From NCBI RefSeq assembly GCF_000196495.1, contig NC_011312.1:2232001-2296000 (forward strand): a DNA stretch of 64,000 bases, in the 5' to 3' direction. Positions 26,762-35,221 of the stretch are shown here, piece after piece. Within the stretch, counting starts at the first letter, position 1. Every line of letters begins with the position of its first letter. The notes beneath the pieces are model-generated. The model was not told where the DNA came from and did not search any database. It was given only the letters and a program-made list of their open reading frames with translations. The translations under genes were made by a program, and so were the position numbers. This DNA comes from Aliivibrio salmonicida LFI1238 (GTDB lineage Bacteria; Pseudomonadota; Gammaproteobacteria; Enterobacterales; Vibrionaceae).

Positions 26762-28495
26762 TTGAATATTCAATCACTTATTAACGACAAAGTTTCTCAA
26801 GCGTTAGAAGCAGCCGGCGCGCCAGCGGGCAGCCCTGCCGCCGTTCGTCAATCTGCAAAAGCTCAATTTGGTGACTACCAAGCTAACGGCGTAATGGGCG
26901 TAGCTAAGCGACTAGGTACAAACCCGCGAGAATTTGCTCAGAAAGTACTGGATGTTTTAGATCTTGATGGCATCGCTAGCAAAACTGAAATTGCAGGCCC
27001 TGGCTTCATTAACATTTTCTTGTCTGAAGAATTTCTAGCTAAGCAAGCAGAAGCAGCTTTAGCTGACGAACGTCTAGGCGTAGCACTAGAAACCAAACAA
27101 AATATCGTAGCCGATTACTCAGCACCAAACGTTGCTAAAGAAATGCACGTAGGTCACCTTCGTTCAACCATCATTGGTGATGCTGTTGTTCGTACTCTTG
27201 AGTTTTTAGGCCACAACGTGACTCGTGCTAACCACATCGGTGACTGGGGTACTCAGTTTGGTATGCTTATCGCAAACCTTGAGCGCATCCAAAAAGAGAA
27301 AGGCGAAGTTTCTATGGAACTGTCTGATCTTGAAGGTTTCTACCGTGAATCTAAAAAACTGTACGACGAAGATGAAGAGTTTGCCGTAACGGCCCGTGGT
27401 TACGTTGTAAAACTTCAAGGTGGCGACGCTTTCTGTGCAGACATGTGGAAAAAATTAGTCGACGTTACAATGGTTCAAAACCAACGTAATTATGACCGTC
27501 TAAACGTATCATTAACTCGTGATAACGTGATGGGCGAAAGTATGTATAACAGCATGCTTGCACCTATTGTTGCTGATCTTCAAGAAAAAGGCCTAGCAGT
27601 AGAAAGTGATGGCGCTCAAGTTGTTTACCTTGACGAATACAAGAACAAAGATGGCGATCCAATGGGTGTTATCGTTCAAAAACGTGATGGTGGCTTCCTT
27701 TACACAACAACAGATATTGCTTGTGCTAAATACCGTTTCGAAGAACTGAACGCAGATCGCGTACTTTACTTCATCGATTCACGTCAACACCAACACCTAA
27801 TGCAAGCATGGACTATCGTTCGTAAAGCAGGTTATGTTCCTGAGAGCGTATCTTTAGAACACCACGCGTTTGGCATGATGCTAGGTAAAGATGGTCGTCC
27901 ATTCAAAACTCGTGCCGGTGGCACCGTTCGTCTTGCTGATCTTCTTGATGAAGCAGAGCAACGCGCAATTGCACTGATCGAAGAGAAAAACAAAGATCTA
28001 TCAACTGAAGAAAAAGCAAAAATTGCAACGACCGTCGCAATGGCTGCCGTGAAGTACTCAGATCTTTCTAAGCACCGTACAACCGATTACATCTTTGATT
28101 GGGACAACATACTTGCCTTTGAAGGTAATACTGCCCCTTATATGCAATATGCTTACACTCGTGTAGCATCTATCTTCAGCAAAGCAGACCTATCTATGGA
28201 TAATCTAGCGGGCGAAGTTAAGATCACTGATGAGAAAGAGAAAGCATTAATTACTAAATTAATGCAGTTTGAAGAAGCAGTACAAGCAGTAGCAAGTGAA
28301 GGTCAACCTCACTTAATGTGTGCGTACTTATTTGAACTTGCTGGCCAGTTCTCTAGCTTCTATGAAGCCTGTCCAATTCTAAACAACGACGATGAATCAA
28401 TTAAACAAAGTCGTCTAAAATTGGCTGCATTAACAGCAAAAACAATCAAACAAGGTTTAGATTTATTAGGTATTGAAACGCTAGAGCGTATGTAA
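26762..28495 (+). CDS. argS: Arginyl-tRNA synthetase
   Basis: A class I aminoacyl-tRNA synthetase charging tRNA-Arg. The N-terminal Add-1 domain (NIQSLINDKVSQALEAAGAP) is followed by the HIGH-type motif HVGH (APNVAKEMHVGHLRST) and the catalytic core. The KMSKS loop is replaced by a degenerate version (GKDGRPFKTR), as in E. coli, and an anticodon-binding DALR domain ends in GIETLERM. Using the TTG at 26762 the protein has 577 residues, exactly the E. coli length, and its first residues match E. coli MNIQALL. It is essential and lies between the two IS copies. Confidence 0.97.
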   Translation: MNIQSLINDKVSQALEAAGAPAGSPAAVRQSAKAQFGDYQANGVMGVAKRLGTNPREFAQKVLDVLDLDGIASKTEIAGPGFINIFLSEEFLAKQAEAALADERLGVALETKQNIVADYSAPNVAKEMHVGHLRSTIIGDAVVRTLEFLGHNVTRANHIGDWGTQFGMLIANLERIQKEKGEVSMELSDLEGFYRESKKLYDEDEEFAVTARGYVVKLQGGDAFCADMWKKLVDVTMVQNQRNYDRLNVSLTRDNVMGESMYNSMLAPIVADLQEKGLAVESDGAQVVYLDEYKNKDGDPMGVIVQKRDGGFLYTTTDIACAKYRFEELNADRVLYFIDSRQHQHLMQAWTIVRKAGYVPESVSLEHHAFGMMLGKDGRPFKTRAGGTVRLADLLDEAEQRAIALIEEKNKDLSTEEKAKIATTVAMAAVKYSDLSKHRTTDYIFDWDNILAFEGNTAPYMQYAYTRVASIFSKADLSMDNLAGEVKITDEKEKALITKLMQFEEAVQAVASEGQPHLMCAYLFELAGQFSSFYEACPILNNDDESIKQSRLKLAALTAKTIKQGLDLLGIETLERM

Positions 28496-28517
28496 TCTCT
28501 ATCTAAACCATAAGATC

Positions 28518-28547
28518 AAAAAAAGGAGCTAATTAGCTCCTTTTTTT
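28518..28547. terminator. Terminator between argS and yfbV
   Basis: Stem GGAGCT-AATT-AGCTCC (28525-28540) flanked by seven A and seven T residues; works in both directions between convergent genes. Confidence 0.93.
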
Positions 28548-28573
28548 ATTTCTAGATTTATTGTAATAAAGTA

Positions 28574-29023
28574 TTAAAACCAACGTTCTAATGCTGTTTT
28601 ATCTAGTTGTTTAAACGCTTTATTCAAAATATTCGCAAGATCTTTATATCGAGGTCTCTGTTTAAGTGGCTCTAATGCCGCCCCGGATTCGATAATTTTT
28701 TGATAAAGCTCTCTGTACCAATTTACTAATGCTGGTGGCAATTTAGTATTCGCTCGATTACCTAACCACCAAAATCCTTGCAAAGGCATACTAATAGCAA
28801 AGAGTGCAATAATGATGGATTGTGGTAACGCCGCTGAATTATTAAACACCATTTGAGTCAATACGCTGATCACAGCGACTGCTGGCATCACTTTAACAGC
28901 AAATTTAGTTGCCTTAATCACTCGCTGTTCAGGGAACATCGGTGCTAACTCTTTACGTTCAGGCCACGTATCCATATACGTCTGACCATCTTTGAATCGG
29001 AATAAAAAGCCGTTATCACTCAT
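28574..29023 (-). CDS. yfbV: UPF0208 membrane protein YfbV (DUF412)
   Basis: A 149-residue protein matching E. coli YfbV (151 aa) along its length: TWPERKELAPMFPEQRVIKATKFAVKVMPAVAV; ALFAISMPLQGFWWLGNRANTKLPPALVNWY; NILNKAFKQLDKTALERW. Two transmembrane helices are evident (about 50-68 and 76-92). Its molecular role is poorly defined. It is divergent from ackA, the same neighbourhood as in E. coli. Confidence 0.93.
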   Translation of the reverse strand: MSDNGFLFRFKDGQTYMDTWPERKELAPMFPEQRVIKATKFAVKVMPAVAVISVLTQMVFNNSAALPQSIIIALFAISMPLQGFWWLGNRANTKLPPALVNWYRELYQKIIESGAALEPLKQRPRYKDLANILNKAFKQLDKTALERWF

Positions 29024-29338
29024 TTTGCCCCCTCCGATAACTAAACAAAAGTTTAATCATTCAAAAAAATACAGAATAAACTTGATTAGAATTAATATTA
29101 TCTTAAAATATTTTTGTTATCTTAGCGCACAATCGTTATCCTATGCACTGATTTATCTTTTGCTGTAGTTCTACTATAAGCTAAAAAAGGATAAATCGGC
29201 AAGGACTGCTGTAATGCTCTTTCTAAGGATAGCTAATTTTTTTGTACAAATGTGGGATTTTTCGTTAACTCACTACATTTGTCATGCTATATCGTTGCGA
29301 TATAGCTTAATTACTGATGAATAAATAGGTATTTATAC
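29024..29338 (+). promoter_or_regulatory. Long 5' region of ackA with hairpins
   Basis: This 315-bp gap holds no gene. It contains an imperfect stem formed by GATTTATC (29150-29157) and GATAAATC (29190-29197), plus flanking T/A runs. Close to the start there is a perfect 9-bp stem with 3-nt loop, GCTATATCG-TTG-CGATATAGC (29286-29306). The rest is AT-rich and should contain the divergent yfbV and ackA promoters. Whether the hairpins regulate ackA is unknown. Confidence 0.45.
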
Positions 29339-30535
29339 ATGTCTAAGCTGGTTTTAGTTTTAAACTGCGGTAGTTCTTCTCTTAAATTTGCGGTTATTGA
29401 CGCAGAATCTGGTGCAGAGCACTTAACTGGTCTTGCTGAGTGTCTTGGTCTTCCTGAAGCGCGTATTAAGTGGAAACTTGATGGCAAGCACGAAGCTCAA
29501 CTAGGTGAAGGTGCTGCTCACGAAGAAGCTCTATCGTTTATGGTTGAATCTATTCTTGCTTCTAAGCCAGAGCTTAAAGCTAACCTAGGCGCAATCGGTC
29601 ACCGTATCGTACACGGTGGTGAGCAATTCACTTCATCTGCTCTTATCACTGACGAAGTGCTTAAAGGTATTCAAGACGCTGCAACTTTTGCACCTCTTCA
29701 TAACCCTGCTCACATCATTGGTATCGAAGCGGCTAAACACAACTTCCCTGAACTTCAAAACGTTGCTGTGTTTGATACTGCATTCCACCAAACAATGCCT
29801 GAAGAGTCTTACCTATACGCTCTACCATACAACCTATACACAGATCACGGTATTCGTCGTTACGGTATGCACGGTACTTCTCACCTGTTCATCACTCGTG
29901 AAGTTGCTGGCCTATTAAACAAACCAGTTGAAGAAGTAAACATCATCAACTGTCACCTAGGTAACGGCGCATCTGTATGTGCAATCAAGAACGGTCAATC
30001 TGTAGATACTTCTATGGGTCTTACTCCTCTTGAAGGTCTAGTAATGGGTACTCGTTGTGGTGATATCGATCCTGCGATCATTTTCCACCTACATGACGCA
30101 CTAGGTTACTCTGTTGAACAAATCAACACGATGCTAACTAAAGAGTCTGGCCTACAAGGTCTAACTCAAGTGACTTCTGACTGTCGTTTCGTTGAAGACA
30201 ACTACGGTGAGAAAGAAGAAGCAACTCGTGCGATGGATGTATTCTGTCACCGTCTAGCTAAATACGTTGCAGGCTACACAGCAACACTAGAAGGTCGTCT
30301 AGACGCAATCACTTTCACTGGCGGCATCGGTGAAAACTCTGCTCCAATCCGTGAAATGGTTCTTAACCGTTTAGGTATTTTCGGTATCGAAGTTGATAAC
30401 GAAGCAAACCTTAAAGCACGTTTTGGTGGTGAAGGTACTATCACTACAGCAAACAGCCGCGTTCCTGCTATGGTTATCTCGACTAACGAAGAGCTAGTAA
30501 TCGCAGAAGACACAGCTAAACTAACTGGTCTATAA
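29339..30535 (+). CDS. ackA: Acetate kinase
   Basis: A 398-residue enzyme that interconverts acetyl phosphate + ADP and acetate + ATP. The family signatures are LVLNCGSSSLKFAVID at the N-terminus and CHLGNGASVCAIKNGQSVDTSMG in the middle, with ITFTGGIGENSAPIRE near the end. It is typical in length. It is followed by a terminator and then pta 99 nt later, so pta is reached by read-through or has its own promoter. Codon use is strongly biased, fitting high expression. Confidence 0.98.
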   Translation: MSKLVLVLNCGSSSLKFAVIDAESGAEHLTGLAECLGLPEARIKWKLDGKHEAQLGEGAAHEEALSFMVESILASKPELKANLGAIGHRIVHGGEQFTSSALITDEVLKGIQDAATFAPLHNPAHIIGIEAAKHNFPELQNVAVFDTAFHQTMPEESYLYALPYNLYTDHGIRRYGMHGTSHLFITREVAGLLNKPVEEVNIINCHLGNGASVCAIKNGQSVDTSMGLTPLEGLVMGTRCGDIDPAIIFHLHDALGYSVEQINTMLTKESGLQGLTQVTSDCRFVEDNYGEKEEATRAMDVFCHRLAKYVAGYTATLEGRLDAITFTGGIGENSAPIREMVLNRLGIFGIEVDNEANLKARFGGEGTITTANSRVPAMVISTNEELVIAEDTAKLTGL

Positions 30536-30543
30536 TCTCTCCT

Positions 30544-30574
30544 AAAAGGCTAGCCACTAGGTTAGCCTTTTTTC
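30544..30574 (+). terminator. Terminator/attenuator between ackA and pta
   Basis: Stem AAAAGGCTA (30544-30552) with TAGCCTTTT (30563-30571), 10-nt loop, T run. It would reduce pta transcription relative to ackA. Confidence 0.85.
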
Positions 30575-30634
30575 TTTCTATGGCTTTATTCTTTAAATAA
30601 AGTCTCTTGCCCCAATAGTTTAGAGGAATTTTCC

Positions 30635-32806
30635 ATGTCTCGTACTATTATGCTTGTTCCAATCAGTGCTGGTGTTGGTCTAACTAGCGCAAGTTTGGGT
30701 GTTTTACGTTCTATGGAACGTAAAGGCGTAAGCGTTTCTTTTTACAAACCTATCTCTCAACCTCGTCACGGTGGTGATCAACCTGATCTAACTACGTCAA
30801 TTGTGACTAGCAGCAGCGATATTAAAGCAGCAGAACCTACAACCGTTTCTCGTGCAGAAGAACTTCTACGTAACGATCAAACTGATGTTCTTTTAGAAGA
30901 AATCGTTGCTCGTTATAAGTCTATCAGTGAAGACACTGATGTGACGCTTATCGAAGGTCTTGTTCCTACTCGTAAGCACCCATTTGCTAACCAATTAAAT
31001 GGTGAAATTGCAAAAACTCTGGGCGCTGAGATTGTATTTGTAGCGACTCCTGGTACAGACAACCCTTCTCAACTTAAAGAGCGTATCGAAGTAGCATGTT
31101 CTAACTTCGGCGGCACTAAAAACAAACAAATCGCTGGTGTTATCATCAACAAGCTTAATGCGCCTGTTGATGAAGCCGGTCGTACTCGCCCAGACCTATC
31201 TGAAATCTTTGATGATGCAGATGCAACGACTAAGACTAATCTTGAAGTAATGCAAATCTTCAACTCTAGTCCTATTCGTGTTCTTGGTTGTGTGCCTTGG
31301 AAAATCGATCTAATCGCTACGCGTGCTATCGATATGGCTAAGCACCTTAATGCTGAAATCATCAACGAAGGTGAAATCGCGACTCGTCGCATTAAGAGCA
31401 TCACTTTCTGTGCACGTTCTCTACCGCACATGATTGAGCACTTCAAACCAGGTTCTCTTCTAGTAACTTCTGCTGACCGTCCTGACGTTATTGTTGCTGC
31501 ATGTCTTGCTGCAATGAACGGCGTTGAAATCGGTGCGATCTTACTAACTGGTGGTTACGAAATCCCACAATCAATCGCTGATCTTTGTAAGCCTGCACTT
31601 GATGCTGGTCTTCCAATCTTCACGGCTCAAGGTAATACTTGGCAGACTTCTCTAAATCTACAAAGCTTCAGCCTTGAAGTTCCTGCAGATGATAAAGAGC
31701 GTATTGAGTTTGTTAACGAACACGTTGCTAGCCACATTGATGGCCCTTGGATTGATTCACTATCTGAAGGTACTGAAGGCATCCGTCGTCTGAGCCCACC
31801 AGCGTTCCGTTACCAGTTAACTGAATTTGCTCGTAAAGCCGCTAAGCGTATCGTCCTTCCTGAAGGTGATGAACCTCGTACAGTTAAAGCTGCGGCTATC
31901 TGTTCTGAGCGTGGTATCGCGACTTGTGTTCTTCTTGGTAATCCTGAAGAGATCCGTCGTGTTGCAGCACAACAAGGTGTCGAACTTGGCGCAGGCGTTG
32001 AGATCATCGATTCTGAATCTGTACGTGAAAAATACGTTGCTCGTTTAGTTGAGTTACGTGGCGCGAAAGGCATGACTGAAGTTGTGGCTCGTGAGAAACT
32101 AAAAGATTCGGTATTCCTTGGTACTATGATGCTTGAAGCGGGTGAAGTTGACGGTCTTGTTTCTGGTGCGGTTCATACCACAGCAAACACGATTGTTCCT
32201 CCATTCCAAATCATCAAAACAGCCCCTGATGCTTCTATCGTATCTTCTATCTTCTTCATGCTTCTGCCTGATCAAGTACTTGTATACGGTGACTGTGCGA
32301 TCAACCCTGATCCAACCGCTGAGCAACTTGCTGAAATCGCAATCCAATCTGCTGACTCTGCAGCGGCATTTGGTATCGACCCTCGCGTTGCAATGATCTC
32401 TTACTCTACTGGTGAATCTGGTAAGGGTGCAGACGTTGATAAAGTACGAGAAGCAACCAAACTTGCTCAAGCAAAACGTCCTGATTTGATCATCGATGGT
32501 CCTCTTCAGTACGATGCTGCTATCATGGAAAATGTAGCCGCTTCTAAAGCGCCTAATTCTCCTGTTGCTGGTAAAGCAACTGTATTTGTATTCCCAGACC
32601 TAAATACTGGTAATACAACGTACAAAGCGGTTCAACGTTCTGCTGACCTAGTATCTATCGGTCCAATGCTTCAAGGTATGCGCAAGCCTGTAAATGACTT
32701 GTCTCGTGGCGCTCTAGTAGACGATATCGTTTACACAGTAGCACTAACGGCTATCCAAGCATCTCAAGCTGAAGAAGCAGAGAAAGCTGAAAAAGTAATT
32801 AACTAA
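30635..32806 (+). CDS. pta: Phosphate acetyltransferase
   Basis: A 723-residue long-form Pta converting acetyl-CoA + Pi to acetyl phosphate. The N-terminal region is the BioD-like P-loop domain (MLVPISAGVGLTSASLGVLRSMERKG), the middle is a DRTGG-type domain, and the C-terminal catalytic PTA/PTB domain starts about residue 390 (FRYQLTEFARKAAKRIVLPEGDEPRT). That domain contains SYSTGESGKGADVDKV and PDLIIDGPLQYDAA. AGAGGA precedes the ATG. It works with AckA in acetate overflow. Confidence 0.98.
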   Translation: MSRTIMLVPISAGVGLTSASLGVLRSMERKGVSVSFYKPISQPRHGGDQPDLTTSIVTSSSDIKAAEPTTVSRAEELLRNDQTDVLLEEIVARYKSISEDTDVTLIEGLVPTRKHPFANQLNGEIAKTLGAEIVFVATPGTDNPSQLKERIEVACSNFGGTKNKQIAGVIINKLNAPVDEAGRTRPDLSEIFDDADATTKTNLEVMQIFNSSPIRVLGCVPWKIDLIATRAIDMAKHLNAEIINEGEIATRRIKSITFCARSLPHMIEHFKPGSLLVTSADRPDVIVAACLAAMNGVEIGAILLTGGYEIPQSIADLCKPALDAGLPIFTAQGNTWQTSLNLQSFSLEVPADDKERIEFVNEHVASHIDGPWIDSLSEGTEGIRRLSPPAFRYQLTEFARKAAKRIVLPEGDEPRTVKAAAICSERGIATCVLLGNPEEIRRVAAQQGVELGAGVEIIDSESVREKYVARLVELRGAKGMTEVVAREKLKDSVFLGTMMLEAGEVDGLVSGAVHTTANTIVPPFQIIKTAPDASIVSSIFFMLLPDQVLVYGDCAINPDPTAEQLAEIAIQSADSAAAFGIDPRVAMISYSTGESGKGADVDKVREATKLAQAKRPDLIIDGPLQYDAAIMENVAASKAPNSPVAGKATVFVFPDLNTGNTTYKAVQRSADLVSIGPMLQGMRKPVNDLSRGALVDDIVYTVALTAIQASQAEEAEKAEKVIN

Positions 32807-32845
32807 TTTAATGCTCTAGTCATAGAGTCTAGTTAACGAAAATAG

Positions 32846-32880
32846 AAAGACACGCGATGAAAATTGCGTGTCTTTTTTTA
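32846..32880 (+). terminator. Terminator after pta
   Basis: Perfect 10-bp stem AAAGACACGC (32846-32855) with GCGTGTCTTT (32866-32875), followed by more T residues. Confidence 0.93.
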
Positions 32881-32890
32881 TGCTTATAAC

Positions 32891-32918
32891 AGGGACGAGT
32901 CCCTAATGTCTCGTCCCT
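32891..32918. repeat. Inverted repeat just outside IS copy 2
   Basis: AGGGACGAG (32891-32899) and CTCGTCCCT (32910-32918) form a 9-bp stem with a 10-nt loop, fifteen bases from the left end of the IS. There is no T run, so it may be a leftover intergenic element, not a terminator. Confidence 0.7.
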
Positions 32919-32948
32919 CTTTCCCTTTCGCCGTAAGCGTGCGGGGAA

Positions 32949-34436
32949 CTACACCTTGTCTTTTACATTCCAAGGTAAAAGTGAATCGATATCTGGCGAT
33001 CCAACACATAAACGATCTAGACAATACCTAATATAATCGTAAGGGATTAATCCGTTTGCCTTTGCTGTTTCTACAATGCTGTAAAGCATTGCACTTGAAT
33101 CTGCACCAGCCGTTGAACCCGAAAATAACCAGTTTTTCCGGCCGATAACAAACGGTTTAACCGCTCGCTCTGCTCGATTGTTATCAATAGATAACAATCC
33201 ATCATCAATATAACGAACTAATTTATCCCATTGATTTAATGTATAGCTAATCGCCTCACCTAATTTTGTTTTAGGTGATACTCGACTAACTGCGCTATCA
33301 AGCCAATCACGGAGCTCTTTAAGTAAATCGCGGGCTTCTGTCTGCCTAGCAACATACTTGGCTTCAGGGGAAGCCTCTTTTAATAACGATTCGATCCGGT
33401 ATAGCTTTTGGATTTTACTCAATACCCAATCTGCACTCCCTGTTTTCCCTTTTACTTGAACACGTTGAGCCTCAATAAATCGTCGACGTGCGTGTGCCCA
33501 ACAGCCAACTAAAATCGCTTCAGTTTGTTCATAACCTTGGTAACCATCGGTATGTAAATACCCGTTATAACCTTTTAAAAAGTTAACTGGATGGTAGCCA
33601 TGCCTGCTAGATTGATAATCATAAAGTACAATTCCAGGCAAAACACCAGAGCCTGGAGAATCATAGCCAGAGCAGTAGACCCACATATAACATTTTGCTT
33701 TTTCAACATCCAACACATTTACCGTTGTTTCATCACAATGCAGAGTGGGTTGTTCAAGCAAAATACGATGTAACTCGTTATTAAGAGGGGTAAATAGTAC
33801 CGAGCATTTTATTAACCAATCCGCCATCGTTCGCCGTCCAATAATGATACCCCATTGCTGAAATAACGTTTCTTGACGATAAAGTGGAAGACTGTATTGA
33901 AATTTAGCCGTAATAATTTGAGCAAGTAAACTTGCGGTCGCAATCCCTTTAGGGATTGGTGACGCTGGCATTGGGGCTTGTTTAATGTCTACTGAAGTAT
34001 TGTGTTTTTCACAATTTCGGCAAGCATATTTAGGACGAACATGTTGAATAACTTCCACTTTAGCTGGTACAAATTCCAACTTTTCACTGATGTCTTTACC
34101 CATCGCATGCATCTCTAGACCGCAACACTTACAAGTTTTATCTTTTATGTCGTGGATAATAACAGTACGCGGTAAGTCTTCAGGTAAGCGTTGGCGTTTT
34201 GGCTTTTGACGAGTGTAGGTAATCGTTTGTGTGTCATCATTTTCAATGATGATTTCTTCTTCTGTTTCATTGAATAAATCAAATTGAGTCGAGTCAGATT
34301 CACTGCTTTTACCAAAGCGCTGATGTTGAGCCAGTCGAAATTGCTCTAGAAGACGGTTATATTTATTTTCAAGCTGAAGCACAAGTGCTTTCAGCTCGTC
34401 AATGGTATCAGGAAGTGGTTTTATTTTATCAATCAT
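32949..34436 (-). CDS. tnpC: IS66 transposase TnpC
   Basis: An intact 495-residue DDE transposase. It begins with a leucine-rich helical region (LKALVLQLENKYNRLLEQFRL), then a zinc finger (CKCCGLEMHAMG...CRNCEKH). The catalytic domain has acidic residues in LHCDETTVNVL, LHTDGYQGY and SIDNNRAERAVKPFVIGRKNW. It is presumably active and could act on both copies. It is 71 nt downstream of tnpB. Confidence 0.97.
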   Translation of the reverse strand: MIDKIKPLPDTIDELKALVLQLENKYNRLLEQFRLAQHQRFGKSSESDSTQFDLFNETEEEIIIENDDTQTITYTRQKPKRQRLPEDLPRTVIIHDIKDKTCKCCGLEMHAMGKDISEKLEFVPAKVEVIQHVRPKYACRNCEKHNTSVDIKQAPMPASPIPKGIATASLLAQIITAKFQYSLPLYRQETLFQQWGIIIGRRTMADWLIKCSVLFTPLNNELHRILLEQPTLHCDETTVNVLDVEKAKCYMWVYCSGYDSPGSGVLPGIVLYDYQSSRHGYHPVNFLKGYNGYLHTDGYQGYEQTEAILVGCWAHARRRFIEAQRVQVKGKTGSADWVLSKIQKLYRIESLLKEASPEAKYVARQTEARDLLKELRDWLDSAVSRVSPKTKLGEAISYTLNQWDKLVRYIDDGLLSIDNNRAERAVKPFVIGRKNWLFSGSTAGADSSAMLYSIVETAKANGLIPYDYIRYCLDRLCVGSPDIDSLLPWNVKDKV

Positions 34437-34507
34437 GTAGATGACTATATAACGATAATACAGGTAATCAATCGGTTGCCTCCTATTCTTGACTGAGAAT
34501 CAACTAT

Positions 34508-34855
34508 TTAAAGGGTTGTTTGATAATGTACCGGTTGATGTCCTAAGATATCAAAACCTTGTAATAGCAGTGTCAGTTGCTGCTCTGATAATGCTAACGT
34601 ATCGTTATTTATATTTCGTGGCCATTTGAAGCGGTCTTCATCTAATCGCTTGTACCATAAAGCGAATCCTGTTTTATCCCAATACAATATTTTGAGTTTA
34701 TCACGAGGCTTATTGCAAAATATAAATAGAGCATCACTAAACGGTGATAGTTGCATTTCTTGCTCAACAATCACGACAAGGCCATTAATGGCCTTGCGAA
34801 AATCGACAAAATCACGATGAAGATAAATGGTGGAAACATCAGTAAATACATTCAT
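34508..34855 (-). CDS. tnpB: IS66 accessory protein TnpB
   Basis: 115 residues, identical to the copy-1 protein (YLHRDFVDFRKAINGLVVIVEQEM). Overlaps tnpA by ATGA. Confidence 0.95.
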   Translation of the reverse strand: MNVFTDVSTIYLHRDFVDFRKAINGLVVIVEQEMQLSPFSDALFIFCNKPRDKLKILYWDKTGFALWYKRLDEDRFKWPRNINNDTLALSEQQLTLLLQGFDILGHQPVHYQTTL

Positions 34856-35166
34856 GATTGATACCCTTTTAATAAGAGTCCTATCCAGTGAGGTTCAGTA
34901 TTAGCTGGCAATGTTAATCGCAATTTTCCGATAGAAAGTTGAATATCTGGTAATTGTGGAGTGGCGATGATAGTTGATGTTAACGCTTCTACTTTCAAGA
35001 AAGTAGAAGCGTTAATCTTTTGTTTCCATCGTGCTTTACGTGCACTAAATGTCTTTGGCAGAATATTATGGTTACGACAAAATTCAGCGGCACTAAGCTT
35101 GCTAGATTGCTGAGATTCAAATAGAGCGTGCCATTGCTCTGGTGTTCTCTTTTTATCTTTTTGCAT
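34852..35166 (-). CDS. tnpA: IS66 accessory protein TnpA
   Basis: 104 residues, identical to the copy-1 protein; first gene of the IS operon, with a probable helix-turn-helix (LSAAEFCRNHNILPKTFSARK). Confidence 0.93.
   Translation of the reverse strand: MQKDKKRTPEQWHALFESQQSSKLSAAEFCRNHNILPKTFSARKARWKQKINASTFLKVEALTSTIIATPQLPDIQLSIGKLRLTLPANTEPHWIGLLLKGYQS
34980..35015. repeat. Perfect 17-bp inverted repeat inside tnpA (copy 2)
   Basis: Arms 34980-34996 and 34999-35015 around a 2-nt centre, same as at 7166-7201. Confidence 0.9.
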
Positions 35167-35221
35167 AATTACGTTCTCGTTAAATGAAAGATCGTAAGAT
35201 ACGCATAATGAATTTTATTTG

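Noticed and set aside
31069..31446. Long antisense frame of 125 codons inside pta
   Set aside because: It is a shadow of a highly biased coding gene; composition is Arg/Ser-rich without motifs.
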